From contig NZ_CP045740.1 in NCBI RefSeq assembly GCF_009650765.1, positions 2,914,001 through 2,978,000 on the forward strand: DNA of 64,000 nucleotides. The letters run 5' to 3'. Both the position numbers and the translations under genes were made by a program. Positions 45,201-53,651 of the stretch are shown in pieces (the first letter of the stretch is position 1; the number at the start of each line of letters is the position of its first letter). The notes under the pieces are model-generated. The model did no database searches. It had not been told where the DNA came from and worked only from the letters and a program-made list of their open reading frames with translations. The stretch is from Streptomyces sp. SUK 48. GTDB taxonomy: Bacteria; Actinomycetota; Actinomycetes; Streptomycetales; Streptomycetaceae.

Positions 45201-46892
45201 GACCTGCTGGCCGCGATGAGCGTGGACGGCCGGATCGCGGTGTGGAAGGTGGCCGACGCGGCGCGTCCGGAGCGGGTGACCACACTGAGCGGCGCGCCGT
45301 ACACGACGTCCGCCCCGGGCGCCCTGCACCGGGTGGCGTTCGACCGGACCGGGCGGCTGCTGGCGGCGCCGATGGCGGTCAAGAACGAGTACGGCCTCGG
45401 GCTGTGGCGCCTCGACGACCCCCGCCGCCCCCAGCGCATCCGCCGGGAGGGAGAGGGCGAATACGAGGCGTCGAACTGCATCGGCGCCCTGACGTCCCTG
45501 GCCTTCAGCCCGGTCCGCGACCAGATCGTCGGCACGTGCGACAAGTGGCACGCCTGGGCCTACAGCGCGGACTCCCTCAACCACCTGCTCGTCGCCGGGG
45601 CGTCGGTGGCCACTCCGACCGGATTCAGCCCGACCGGGACGATCCTGTTCGATCCCGGCAAGAGCCGCCGGCTGATGCTGACCACCGACCACGGCGTGCT
45701 CGTCTGGTACCTGTCCAATGCCATGCAGCCGGGCGCCGACGCGACACTGCCGCTGAGGACCGGAACCGGGAGCCGGCTGGACTTCCGCAGGTCCGGCCGC
45801 AGGCAGCTGCTCGCCTGGGAGGGCGCCGGGGCCAACTACCTGGTCGACGTGACCCACCTGGACAGACGCCGTCTCCTGGCCGTCACCCGGGCCCCCGACA
45901 TGTTCACCGGCGCGGACATCGCGCTGAGCCCCGACGGGAAGCTGCTCGCCGATGTCGAGGTGTACAAGAAGGGCAGGACGCAGTACGTCGGCGTACGGCT
46001 GCGGGACACCACCCGCCCGGACGCCCCGCTGCTCGGCACCATCGGCGACGAGCTGCACGACGGCGTCCAGGCGATCGCCTTCAGCCCCACCGAGCCGTTG
46101 CTCGCGATCTCCGACGCGAACGGCTACGTGGCCAGGAACAAAGTGCCGCCCGTCGTCCGGCTCTTCGACATCAAGGACCCACGGCACCCCCGGCAGGTCG
46201 GCACGATCGCGTCGGGCTCCCTCGAATTGGCGTTCTCCCCCGACGGCAGGACGCTGCTCGCCCCCGACTGGGCCATGCCCGACAAGACGACCGGCAGGAC
46301 CGCCTGGTCCCGGCTGGACAGCTGGGACGTCACCGACCCGGCCCGGCCGACCAGGCTGTGGACGCACCGGCTGCCCACCGGCACCAGCTCGATGGACCTG
46401 GCCTTCCGGCCCGACGGCAAGCTGCTCGCGCTCTCTCTGAACGACGGCACCCTGGCCCTGTGGCCCCTCGCCCACGACCGCCTCACGGGCAGACCGGTCG
46501 CCACCGCGCAGATCGGGCAGTACGGCAGCCCCCTGTCGTTCAGCCCGGACGGCACCCGGCTCGCGCTGATCTCGACCGTCATCACCGCGGGCGACGACGA
46601 CGGCTCCCGCCCCGAGATCTGGGACGTGCGCGACCCCGCGAACCCCGACCGGGAGTCGTACCTGGCCTCAGACGCCCCGGGCGAGCTGTACTCGGTCCTC
46701 TTCAGCCCCGACGGGCAGCGGCTCGCCGTGGTGCGCGGCTCCGACTCGGGCGGGGTCGATCTGTGGAGCATCACCGCCGCGCCCCTCGTCTCCGACCTGT
46801 GCGACTCGGTCGGCGACCCGATCAGCAGGAAGCAGTGGCGGCAGTACCTGCCGGGCAGGCCGTACGACCCTCCGTGCGGGACCGGCGGCTAG
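42288..46892 (+). CDS. Caspase-like protease fused to nSTAND ATPase and WD40 repeats
   Basis: Product is 1534 aa. Caspase/metacaspase domain about 1-255 with His86 (HFVGHGLLD) and Cys139 (LLLDCCFSGR). nSTAND1 NTPase about 262-640: YLGLFPFTPDDARLFHGRER, Walker A VGASGSGKTSLL (Lys350), Walker B VLLVDQLEELF. A transmembrane-like helix is seen about 743-765 (AVLTTLLLLATTGLIGSLVF). The rest is a WD40-like propeller (about 810-1515, repeated GSV/D...LWD motifs). Architecture is that of an activated effector: the propeller senses, the STAND domain switches with ATP, and the caspase cleaves. It is coupled to EACC1. Predicted defence or programmed-death system. Confidence 0.88.
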   Translation: MSDLTGAGVRVLLLATAEHDGPALPSMPSVAPTHRALRAALTERCAVPPERIRAELDPPDARFMAQAVAEEAQRADGVLLVHFVGHGLLDADGELYLAARATDRLTPGLAAHQALSFAALRQALTASRAASVVLLLDCCFSGRPRLGHGGSVPAFSTESTPGLYFIGSAEQLALAPPESERTTFTGALIDVLNDGDPRGPHPMTLDSVYDAVFRTLRERQLPLPRRQAEGLSGNLVLAPNPAVAVPEADPEEPAAPAPGRSPYLGLFPFTPDDARLFHGRERMVDRLLDALHEETGAPETEGPGAEETGPPTEPPGAEEAGPPARTPGAEGAGPGARGPRILVGASGSGKTSLLNAGLLRRLRDGALPGSAGRPVVRMTPGAAPLRRLAERYAVPPDDLGALRTDPERAAAELLDRLPGARDGRRPVLLVDQLEELFTLCGDDTERSAFLRVLNALAARALVVLALRADFYGRAAAEPELLSTLRDRAVLVEPMTTAELRAAIEEPAARNGLRLDDGLAELILHEFGALSGEGPAAGALPLLSHALFETWRRCEGTRLTFAGYRATGGISEALARTAQEIHDHLDAEGRTVLQRLLTRLVRVGEGDSPDTARPVDRTALVHGLPAQPARRVIERLTAARLLTHEQDTTRLSHEALIRAWAPLKGWVDADRAWLRLRQRLTDDATAWDRSGRDPALLYRGSRLSALRDRPGSAAEGGRDLDPLPTAFRDASIRQEQKGVRRRRAAVAVLTTLLLLATTGLIGSLVFQRQAEQAHRRDLARYLAAEAENLRTTQPGLAKQLSLMSFEMNKDAGRAALLNSRRAPGLINGGQPATDLATSADGRTLAISSGDTLVLRTKDGPARVTAPSAGSVAVSRDGRTLAAVTYPDQGSGPATVRLWDLTHPAKPRPTAALKTGGPVRALVFGADGEVLYGGAGDGRILRWHLGGPGAPTALPALDDRSGKIDSLAASPRRDLLAAMSVDGRIAVWKVADAARPERVTTLSGAPYTTSAPGALHRVAFDRTGRLLAAPMAVKNEYGLGLWRLDDPRRPQRIRREGEGEYEASNCIGALTSLAFSPVRDQIVGTCDKWHAWAYSADSLNHLLVAGASVATPTGFSPTGTILFDPGKSRRLMLTTDHGVLVWYLSNAMQPGADATLPLRTGTGSRLDFRRSGRRQLLAWEGAGANYLVDVTHLDRRRLLAVTRAPDMFTGADIALSPDGKLLADVEVYKKGRTQYVGVRLRDTTRPDAPLLGTIGDELHDGVQAIAFSPTEPLLAISDANGYVARNKVPPVVRLFDIKDPRHPRQVGTIASGSLELAFSPDGRTLLAPDWAMPDKTTGRTAWSRLDSWDVTDPARPTRLWTHRLPTGTSSMDLAFRPDGKLLALSLNDGTLALWPLAHDRLTGRPVATAQIGQYGSPLSFSPDGTRLALISTVITAGDDDGSRPEIWDVRDPANPDRESYLASDAPGELYSVLFSPDGQRLAVVRGSDSGGVDLWSITAAPLVSDLCDSVGDPISRKQWRQYLPGRPYDPPCGTGG

Positions 46893-46902
46893 CGCGCGGC
46901 GG

Positions 46903-47130
46903 TCAGTGCAGCTGGGGCACGATCAGGTAGATGCCGTACCCCACCACCACCGCGCAGGCCAGGAAGCACAGTCCCGCCTGGGCGCGGGCCAGGGTGGCGG
47001 CGGGGCCGGCGCGGCGGTCGGCGGCGCGGGAGAGGCCGAGGACGCCGAGGGTGAAGACGACGACCACGGCGACGGTGACGCCGAGGCTGACCGCGGCGAC
47101 CCGGGCGAGGGCGGACCAGTCGATGTGCAT
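46903..47130 (-). CDS. Small two-span membrane protein near the phosphate transporter
   Basis: Product is 75 aa, MHIDWSALARVAAVSLGVTV. Two hydrophobic helices (about 7-32 and 48-70) separated by a basic loop (RAADRRAGPAATLARAQAG). It follows the phosphate transporter by 16 nt on the same strand, so likely co-transcribed; such a small partner is common in streptomycetes. Function unknown. Confidence 0.75.
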   Translation of the reverse strand: MHIDWSALARVAAVSLGVTVAVVVVFTLGVLGLSRAADRRAGPAATLARAQAGLCFLACAVVVGYGIYLIVPQLH

Positions 47131-47146
47131 GGCGGACTCCCGGGGT

Positions 47147-48301
47147 TCAGACGGCCGAGCCGATGTCGGTGGGGGTCTGGGAGCGGACGGTGACCTCGTG
47201 GTGGTCGTTGACGTTGTCGGCGTGCACCGGGTTGCGCCGGGAGACGGCGACGACGCCGAGGGCGAGCGCCAGCGCCACCAGGGCGACGACGACGGTGCCG
47301 ATGGTGCCGCCGTGCTTGACCACGCTCGCCGCGAGCCCGCCGACCAGCGCGGCGAACGGCAGGGTGATCAGCCAGGCCAGCGCCATCCGCCCGGCCACGC
47401 CCCAGCGGACCTCCGCGAGCCGGCGGCCGAGGCCCGCGCCGAGGATGCTGCCGGAGGCGACCTGGGTGGTGGACAGGGCGAAGCCGAGGTGGGCGGAGGT
47501 GAGGATCACCGCGGTGGAGGCCGTCTCGGCGGCGAAGCCCTGCGGCGACTGGATCTCCGTCAGTCCCTTGCCCATGGTGCGGATGATCCGCCAGCCGCCC
47601 AGATAGGTGCCGAGGCCGATCGCGAGGCCGGCGGAGCCGATCACCCAGACCGGCGGTCCGGCGTCATGGCCGAGCGCGCCCGCGGAGATCAGGGTCAGCG
47701 TGATCACGCCCATGGTCTTCTGCGCGTCGTTGGTGCCGTGCGCGAGGGAGACCAGGGAGGCGGAGGCTATCTGGCCGAACCGGAAACCCTTGGTCACCCG
47801 GTCCTGGCGGGCGCGGGCGGAGAGCAGATAGGCGAGGTAGGTGGCGGCGCAGGCGGCCGCGCCGGCCACCACCGGGGAGACGAGGGCGGGCAGCAGCACC
47901 TTGTCGAGGACCTGGTCGAAGTGCACCCCCTTGGACCCCGCGCCGACCCAGACCGCGCCGATCAGCCCGCCGAACAGGGCGTGCGAGGAACTGGAGGGCA
48001 GCCCGGCGAGCCAGGTCGCCAGATTCCACAGGATCGCCCCGACCAGCCCGGCGAAGATCATCGCGGGGGTGACCACCGCGTCGTCCACGATGCCCCCGGA
48101 GATCGTCCGGGCCACCTCGGTGGACAGGAAAGCGCCCGCGATATTGAGAACACCGCTGATCAGGACCGCGATTCTGGGCCGGAGCGCGCCGGTGGCGATG
48201 GAGGTGGCCATCGCGTTGGCGGTGTCATGGAACCCGTTCGTGAAGTCGAACGCCAGCGCCGTCACGATGACGACCGCCACGAGCAACGTGATGTGGTCCA
48301 T
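47147..48301 (-). CDS. Low-affinity inorganic phosphate transporter (PiT family)
   Basis: Product is 384 aa, ATG with GGAG upstream; the frame further 5' is not conserved. PiT signature repeated in each half: FDFTNGFHDTANAMATSIAT (about 19-38) and VSLAHGTNDAQKTMGV. About ten membrane spans. It imports phosphate (or metal-phosphate) with protons. The downstream small membrane gene is probably an accessory. Divergent from the AraC-like gene. Confidence 0.93.
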   Translation of the reverse strand: MDHITLLVAVVIVTALAFDFTNGFHDTANAMATSIATGALRPRIAVLISGVLNIAGAFLSTEVARTISGGIVDDAVVTPAMIFAGLVGAILWNLATWLAGLPSSSSHALFGGLIGAVWVGAGSKGVHFDQVLDKVLLPALVSPVVAGAAACAATYLAYLLSARARQDRVTKGFRFGQIASASLVSLAHGTNDAQKTMGVITLTLISAGALGHDAGPPVWVIGSAGLAIGLGTYLGGWRIIRTMGKGLTEIQSPQGFAAETASTAVILTSAHLGFALSTTQVASGSILGAGLGRRLAEVRWGVAGRMALAWLITLPFAALVGGLAASVVKHGGTIGTVVVALVALALALGVVAVSRRNPVHADNVNDHHEVTVRSQTPTDIGSAV

Positions 48302-48444
48302 GACTCCAGCCAACCAAGACCTGGCCAATTCCGCGCGAACTGGGAGCGAAGGCCCAGGAATGCGCGGGAGGAGAAGGGGTGCGGAGGCCGGGGCCGGCGG
48401 CTGGTCCGGGTTCGCTGTCGGCGGGCTGTGCCAAGCTGGTGGGC

Positions 48445-48843
48445 GTGAGTCTGGAGGATCTGCGGCGGCTGCGGCGGGTACGGGACCGGATGGACCGGGA
48501 GTACGCCGAGCCGCTCGACATGAGCGAGCTGGCGCGCGGCGCCCTGATGTCCCCGGGCCATTTCCAGCGCAGCTTCCGCAAGGCGTTCGGGGAGACGCCG
48601 TACAGCTATCTCATGACCCGCCGCATCGAGCGGGCCAAGGCGCTGCTGCGCCGGGGCGACCTCACGGTGACCGAGGTCTGCCTGGCCGTGGGGTGTACGT
48701 CCCTGGGGTCCTTCAGCTCCCGTTTCACCGAGCTGGTCGGCCGGACCCCGAGCGCCTATCGCGCCGCCTCGCACGAACCGGCCGCGGTGATCCCCTCCTG
48801 TGTGGCCCGCACCTTCACCCGGCCCCGCCGCCGCCCCTGTTGA
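48445..48843 (+). CDS. AraC-family DNA-binding protein (HTH only)
   Basis: Product is 132 aa; the GTG giving VSLEDLRRLRRVRDRMDREY is preferred. Consists of little more than the double HTH: LDMSELARGALMSPGHFQRS, FGETPYSYLMTRRIERAKAL, VGCTSLGSFSSRFTELVG. No ligand domain, so it may be a stand-alone MarA/SoxS-like regulator. The downstream VOC gene is co-directional and may be its target. Confidence 0.85.
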   Translation: MSLEDLRRLRRVRDRMDREYAEPLDMSELARGALMSPGHFQRSFRKAFGETPYSYLMTRRIERAKALLRRGDLTVTEVCLAVGCTSLGSFSSRFTELVGRTPSAYRAASHEPAAVIPSCVARTFTRPRRRPC

Positions 48844-48905
48844 TCTTCCCGGGCCGTTCCCCGGAGCCGCGCGCGCCGGGGCCCCGACCGGCTTAGCGTG
48901 AACGC

Positions 48906-49322
48906 ATGGACGTACGACTCGCACAGTGCTTCATCGCCGTGGACGACCACGACAAGGCCCTCGCCTTCTACCGCGACATCCTCGGTCTGGAGGTCCGCAA
49001 CGACGTGGCCTTCGAGGGGATGCGATGGGTGACCGTGGGCTCGCCGCACCAGCCGGACGTGGAGATCGTGCTGGAGCCGCCGGGGGCCAGCCCGGACGCG
49101 TCCCCGGCCGACCGGCAGGCGCTGGCCGAACTGCTCGCCAAGGGCATGCTGCGCGGGGTCATCCTGGCCACCGACGACTGCGACGCGCTGTGGGAGCGGC
49201 TGCGCGCGTCCGGCGCCGACGTCCTCCAGGAGCCGACCGACCAGCCGTGGGGCGTCCGCGACTGCGCCTTCCGCGACCCGGCGGGCAACCTGCTGCGCTG
49301 CTCCCAGCGCCCGTCGGCCTGA
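48906..49322 (+). CDS. VOC-superfamily (glyoxalase/dioxygenase-like) protein
   Basis: Product is 138 aa. Two beta-alpha-beta-beta-beta modules: FIAVDDHDKALAFYRDILGL, then GVILATDDCDALWERLRASG and RDCAFRDPAGNLLRC. Metal ligands probable, but substrate unknown. Follows the AraC gene by about 60 nt, a combination common where the regulator controls a small detoxifying enzyme. Confidence 0.87.
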   Translation: MDVRLAQCFIAVDDHDKALAFYRDILGLEVRNDVAFEGMRWVTVGSPHQPDVEIVLEPPGASPDASPADRQALAELLAKGMLRGVILATDDCDALWERLRASGADVLQEPTDQPWGVRDCAFRDPAGNLLRCSQRPSA

Positions 49323-49345
49323 ACTCCCCTACGGCACGCGGCACT

Positions 49346-49678
49346 TCAGCGCCAAGGCTCCACCTCCACGACGGCGCTCACCGGCAACGGGCCGTAGAGG
49401 TGCGGGAATTCCTCCCCGCCCTCCTTCACCGGCTCGTACCTGAGCGGCGCGTCCAAGAGCGCCGGGTCCACCACCAGGACCACCAGTTCGTCCGGGCCTT
49501 CGTACGCGCCGTACAGGAACGCGGCGACGGCCGGGAGCTGCTCGCGGGAGGAGAAGTGGATGAAGCCCACCTGGTCGAGGGTGCGGCCCCGGGTCGACAC
49601 CTCGTAGGTGCCCCGCTCGCGCGCGGCCTCCCACAGGGAGCGCTCGGTGATGTGGACGACGCGGGACGGTTTCGGCAT
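49346..49678 (-). CDS. DUF952 family protein
   Basis: Product is 110 aa from ATG. RVVHITERSLWEAARERGTY, GFIHFSSREQLPAVAAFLY, LVVLVVDPALLDAPLRYEPV, EEFPHLYGPLPVSAVVEVEP are the DUF952 pattern. Cytoplasmic; probably a small-molecule-binding beta fold with a conserved Glu/His; function unknown. Confidence 0.9.
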   Translation of the reverse strand: MPKPSRVVHITERSLWEAARERGTYEVSTRGRTLDQVGFIHFSSREQLPAVAAFLYGAYEGPDELVVLVVDPALLDAPLRYEPVKEGGEEFPHLYGPLPVSAVVEVEPWR

Positions 49679-49836
49679 GGCTCCACGGTAGACGGCGGGC
49701 CCCGTGAACTGTGGGGATTCACGGGACCCGGCCGACCGGAGCCCCCGGGGCACCGTGCGGGGTCAGGAGCCGCACGGGCCCGGGGACTCCGGGTCCTGGG
49801 GGCCGCCGGACGGACCGGCGGCACGGACCGCGGCGC

Positions 49837-50973
49837 TCAGCTGCTGCGCCGGGTCACGAACTCGGCGAGGGCGAGCAGCCCGCCCGCCGCCTCCGGGTCC
49901 GGGATCGCCCGGGCCAGCTCCTGCATCGCGCGGGCCATCCGGTCGGCCGCCTCCGCCTGCGCCCAGTCCCGGCCGCCGGCCCGCTCCACGGCCAGCGCGA
50001 TCCGCGCTATGCCCTCGCTGTCCCCGGTGAGGTACGGCTTTCCGTACAGCGCGGCGAGTTCGGCCGCCGCCGGGGTGCCGGAGACGAGCGCCGCCACCAC
50101 CGGCAGGGACTTCTTACGGGCCGCGAGATCGGCACCGGCCGGCTTGCCGGTCCGCAGCGGCTCACCCCATATCCCGATGACGTCGTCGATCAGCTGGAAG
50201 GCGAGCCCCGCCTGACGGCCGAAGCCGTCCAGCGCGGCCACCTCCTCGGGCCCCGCGCCCGCGTACAGCGCGCCGAGGGCGCAGGCGCAGCCCAGCAGCG
50301 CTCCCGTCTTCGCCTCGGCCATGGCGAGCACCTCGTCCAGCGTGACCTCGTCCGGGGCGCGGTGCTCCAGGTCGGTGTCGGCGTGCTGGCCGGCGCACAG
50401 CTCCAGCACGCAGTCCGCGAGCCGGGCGGCGGCCGGGCCCGCGGCCGGGTGCGGGTCCTCGGCGAGCAGCCGCAGCGCGAGCGCCTGGAGCGCGTCCCCG
50501 GCGAGGATCGCGTCGGCGTCCCCGAACACGGTCCAGACCGTGGGCCGGTGCCTGCGGGTGGGGTCCCGGTCCATCACGTCGTCGTGCAGCAAGGTGAAGT
50601 TGTGGACCAGCTCCACCGCCGCCGCGGCCGGTACGGCGGCCGCCCGGGCCGCCGTACCGCCGAGCGCGGTGGCCGCGGCGAGCACCAGGGCGGGGCGGAT
50701 CGCCTTGCCCGCGTGGCCCGCCGCCGGGCTGCCGTCCACGTGCTCCCAGCCGAAGTGGTAGCGCGCGATCCGGCGCATGGAAGCGGGCAGCGAGTCGACG
50801 GCGGCGCGCATCGCCGGGTCGACCAGGGCCCGGCTCCGCTCCAGCAGTGCCGGCGCCTCCTGCCCGTCGTGCGGGCCGGGGCCGGTGTCACCGGTCCCCC
50901 GCCGCCCCTCCGGTGTGCCGGGGTACGGCACACCGGAGGGACGTTGTTCGGTCTCCGTCATGGACTCGGCCAT
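49837..50973 (-). CDS. Polyprenyl synthetase-family protein, probable encapsulin cargo
   Basis: Product is 378 aa. Trans-isoprenyl diphosphate synthase domain from about residue 60: first Asp-rich motif LLHDDVMDRDPTRRHRPTVW, second FQLIDDVIGIWGEP (DDxxD and DDxxG variants), plus KAIRPALVLAAATALGG. A disordered N-terminus (about 5-45) carries PSGVPYPGTPEGRRGTGDTG, resembling cargo-loading segments. It lies 112 nt downstream of the encapsulin gene on the same strand. Makes a C15-C25 prenyl diphosphate, length uncertain. Confidence 0.88.
   Translation of the reverse strand: MAESMTETEQRPSGVPYPGTPEGRRGTGDTGPGPHDGQEAPALLERSRALVDPAMRAAVDSLPASMRRIARYHFGWEHVDGSPAAGHAGKAIRPALVLAAATALGGTAARAAAVPAAAAVELVHNFTLLHDDVMDRDPTRRHRPTVWTVFGDADAILAGDALQALALRLLAEDPHPAAGPAAARLADCVLELCAGQHADTDLEHRAPDEVTLDEVLAMAEAKTGALLGCACALGALYAGAGPEEVAALDGFGRQAGLAFQLIDDVIGIWGEPLRTGKPAGADLAARKKSLPVVAALVSGTPAAAELAALYGKPYLTGDSEGIARIALAVERAGGRDWAQAEAADRMARAMQELARAIPDPEAAGGLLALAEFVTRRSS
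50907..50939. repeat. Perfect 13-bp hairpin within the cargo-peptide codons
   Basis: CCTCCGGTGTGCC / GGCACACCGGAGG with a 7-nt loop, inside codons for PSGVPYPGTPEG. Could be an RNA structure or a chance result of repeated Pro/Gly codons. Confidence 0.4.
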
Positions 50974-51085
50974 GTCTCCCCCTCGCCAGGTCCGCGGGCC
51001 TCGGCGGATCCTGCCCGGCCGGACGCGTACCCCGAGGGTGTACCCGTCCGGGCGGCCGGGGACACGGCCGCGACGTGCGGAAACG

Positions 51086-52492
51086 TCACCTCCACCGGCC
51101 GATTTCGACGTTCTCCAGCACGCCGAGCGCGTCGGGCACCAGGACGGCGGCCGAGTAGTAGGCCGTGACCAGGTACTTGATGATCGCCTGTTCGTTGATC
51201 CCCATGAAGCGGACGGACAGGCTCGGCTCGATCTCGTCCGGGAGACCGGACTGCCGCAGACCGATGACGCCCTGTTCGTCCTCGCCGGTGCGCATCGCGA
51301 TGATCGAGGTGGTGCGCGCCTCGCTGATCGGGATCTTGCCGCAGGGGAAGAGGGGCACGCCGCGCCAGGTCGGGATGCGGTTGCCGCCCATGTCGATGGT
51401 CTCCGGCACCAGACCGCGCTTGTTCAGCTCGCGGCCGAACGCGGCGATCGCGCGCGGGTGGGCGAGGAACAGCTTGGTCCCGCGGCGGCGGCTGAGCAGC
51501 TCGTCCATGTCGTCCGGGCTCGGCACGCCGTCGTGCGGCTGGATCCGCTGGTCGTACTCGCAGTTGCTGAGCAGACCGAACTCCGGGTTGTTGATCAGCT
51601 CGTGCTCCTGGCGCTCCTTCAGCGCCTCGACCGTGAGCCGCAGCTGCTGCTCGGTCTGGTTCATCGGCTGGTTGTACAGGTCGGCCACCCGGGAGTGGAC
51701 GCGCAGCACGGTCTGGGCGATGCTCAGTTCGTACTCGCGGGGCCGGGCCTCGTAGTCGACGAAGGTGTGCGGGATGTCGGCCTCGCCGGAGTGGCCGGCG
51801 GCCAGGTCGACGGCCTTCTCGCCGTACTTGTTGGTGCGCTGCTCCGGGATGGAGCGCAGCTGGGCCAGGTGGTTGCGCAGGGACTCCGAACGCTCGGAGA
51901 TCTGCTCGAAGTCCTGGCGGCTGAGGATCAGCACGGTGCTGGCGGTGTCCGCGCGGACCGTGTACTCCCAGATGGCGTCCGGGTCGACCAGTGCCTGGTC
52001 ACCGAAGTAGGAGCCGTCGGCGAGGACGCCGAGGACCGAGTCGTCGCCGTAGGGGCCGGTGCCGATCTTCTCGACGCGGCCGTGGGCGAGCAGATACACC
52101 CCGTCGTTGCGGTTGCCGAAGTCGGCGATGATCTCGCCGGGGGCGAAGTCGCGCTGGCGGCAGCGCCGGGCCAGCTCGGCCAGCACCTCTTCGTCCTCGT
52201 ACGACCGCAGGGCCGGGAGTTCGCCGAGTTCGGCCGGGATGACCTCGACCTGGCCCCCGGTCTTGACGAAGGTGATGCGGCCGTCGCCGACGGCGTACGT
52301 CAGCCGGCGGTTCACCCGGTACGTGCCGCCCTGGACGTCCACCCAGGGGAGCGTGCGCAGCAGCCAGCGGGAGCTGATCTCCTGCATCTGCGGAACGGAC
52401 TTGGTGGTGGTGGCCAGGTTCCGCGCTGCCGCGGTCCCGAGGGACTGCTGCGGCTTGCCCTGATCCGTGCGGAGCTCTTCGCCTACCGACAT
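51086..52492 (-). CDS. eshA: Family 2B encapsulin shell protein EshA (cNMP-binding domain inserted)
   Basis: Product is 468 aa; ATG ([14 protein letters not shown]) with GGGAGGG upstream. N-terminal HK97-like E-loop part, a cyclic-nucleotide-binding-like domain about 90-205 ([40 protein letters not shown]), then the shell fold ([59 protein letters not shown]). EshA is the family 2B encapsulin studied in Streptomyces, linked with growth and ppGpp. Shells of this group enclose terpene or prenyl enzymes, here the polyprenyl synthetase. Confidence 0.9.
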   Translation of the reverse strand: MSVGEELRTDQGKPQQSLGTAAARNLATTTKSVPQMQEISSRWLLRTLPWVDVQGGTYRVNRRLTYAVGDGRITFVKTGGQVEVIPAELGELPALRSYEDEEVLAELARRCRQRDFAPGEIIADFGNRNDGVYLLAHGRVEKIGTGPYGDDSVLGVLADGSYFGDQALVDPDAIWEYTVRADTASTVLILSRQDFEQISERSESLRNHLAQLRSIPEQRTNKYGEKAVDLAAGHSGEADIPHTFVDYEARPREYELSIAQTVLRVHSRVADLYNQPMNQTEQQLRLTVEALKERQEHELINNPEFGLLSNCEYDQRIQPHDGVPSPDDMDELLSRRRGTKLFLAHPRAIAAFGRELNKRGLVPETIDMGGNRIPTWRGVPLFPCGKIPISEARTTSIIAMRTGEDEQGVIGLRQSGLPDEIEPSLSVRFMGINEQAIIKYLVTAYYSAAVLVPDALGVLENVEIGRWR

Positions 52493-52739
52493 GTGGAAAT
52501 GCCCTCCCATGTAATGCACCGGTCGCAACGGGCCGGTCTCGCATCGAGCGTCCCATCACGCACGGTTGCCACGCCATTACCCGAAAGAGGGGGAATGGAT
52601 CATCGGACTAGTGGGCAGAAAGGAGGACCGCGAAAAAGGCGCCGTGCTCGGGCCGTACCCGGAACGCGTTCGGGACGTGCTCGGCCCGCTATCGGGCCAC
52701 GCTCGGGTGCGACTCCGCGGCGTCGGCGACAATGACTCC

Positions 52740-53639
52740 GTGACCAGCAGCGATCCCCTCGCCCCCCGCCTCCCCTCGCCCCTCCGGGAGCTCCGGGACG
52801 AGCGGTTCGACCGGCACGGGGTCCGGCTGGTGCTCAAGCGGGACGATCTGATCCACCCCGAGCTGATCGGCAACAAGTGGCGCAAGCTCGTGCCGAACAT
52901 CGCCGCGGCCGGCGGGCGGCCGCTGGTCACCTTCGGCGGGGCCTACTCCAACCACCTGCGCGCCACCGCGGCCGCCGGACGGCTGCTGGGCATCGCCACC
53001 ACGGGGGTGGTGCGCGGTGAGGAGCTGGCCGGGCGGCCGCTCAACCCGTCCCTCGCCCGGTGCGCGGCCGACGGGATGCGGCTGCACTTCGTCGACCGGC
53101 CGGCCTACCGGCGCACGTCCGAGCCGCGGACGCTGGCGGCGATCCTGCGCGCGGCCGGCGCCGAGGGCGCGTACGTCGTGCCGGAGGGCGGCAGCAACAC
53201 GGCGGCGGTGCGCGGCTGTACGGCGCTCGGGGCGGAACTGCGCGGGCACGCCGATGTCGTCGCGGTCGCCTGCGGCACCGGCGGGACGCTCGCCGGGCTC
53301 GCGGCCGGGCTCGCGGACGGGCAGCGCGCGCTCGGCGTGCCGGTCCTCAAGGGCGGCTTCCTGGCGGCCGACGTCGAGGCGTTGCAGGAAGGTGCCTTCG
53401 GCGGTCGTACCGGTACCTGGTCGCTGGACGACCGCTTCCACTTCGGCGGATACGCAAGGACCACCCCCGAACTCGACGCGTTCGCCGAGGACTTCGAGCG
53501 GCGGCACGGACTGCCCGTGGAGCGTCTCTATGTCGCCAAGTTGCTCTACGGACTCGTCGCCCTCGCCGAGGAGGGCGCCTTCCCGCGCGGCACGACGCTG
53601 GCGGCCGTCGTCACCGGCCGGCCGTTCCCCGAGTCCTAG
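52740..53639 (+). CDS. PLP-dependent deaminase (ACC deaminase/D-cysteine desulfhydrase family)
   Basis: Product is 299 aa from GTG. PLP lysine in HPELIGNKWRKLVPN, substrate loop FGGAYSNHLRATAAAG, cofactor-phosphate loop AVACGTGGTLAGLAAGL. The ACC-deaminase/D-cysteine desulfhydrase clade; the two cannot be told apart here. The frame extends 5' but that region lies in the promoter of eshA. Divergent from eshA. Confidence 0.85.
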   Translation: MTSSDPLAPRLPSPLRELRDERFDRHGVRLVLKRDDLIHPELIGNKWRKLVPNIAAAGGRPLVTFGGAYSNHLRATAAAGRLLGIATTGVVRGEELAGRPLNPSLARCAADGMRLHFVDRPAYRRTSEPRTLAAILRAAGAEGAYVVPEGGSNTAAVRGCTALGAELRGHADVVAVACGTGGTLAGLAAGLADGQRALGVPVLKGGFLAADVEALQEGAFGGRTGTWSLDDRFHFGGYARTTPELDAFAEDFERRHGLPVERLYVAKLLYGLVALAEEGAFPRGTTLAAVVTGRPFPES

Positions 53640-53651
53640 CCACGCGGCGGG

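Noticed and set aside
41943..46475. 1510-aa open frame antisense to the caspase-STAND gene
   Set aside because: Arg/Gly/Gln-rich shadow of a clearly coding strand with caspase, STAND and WD40 motifs.
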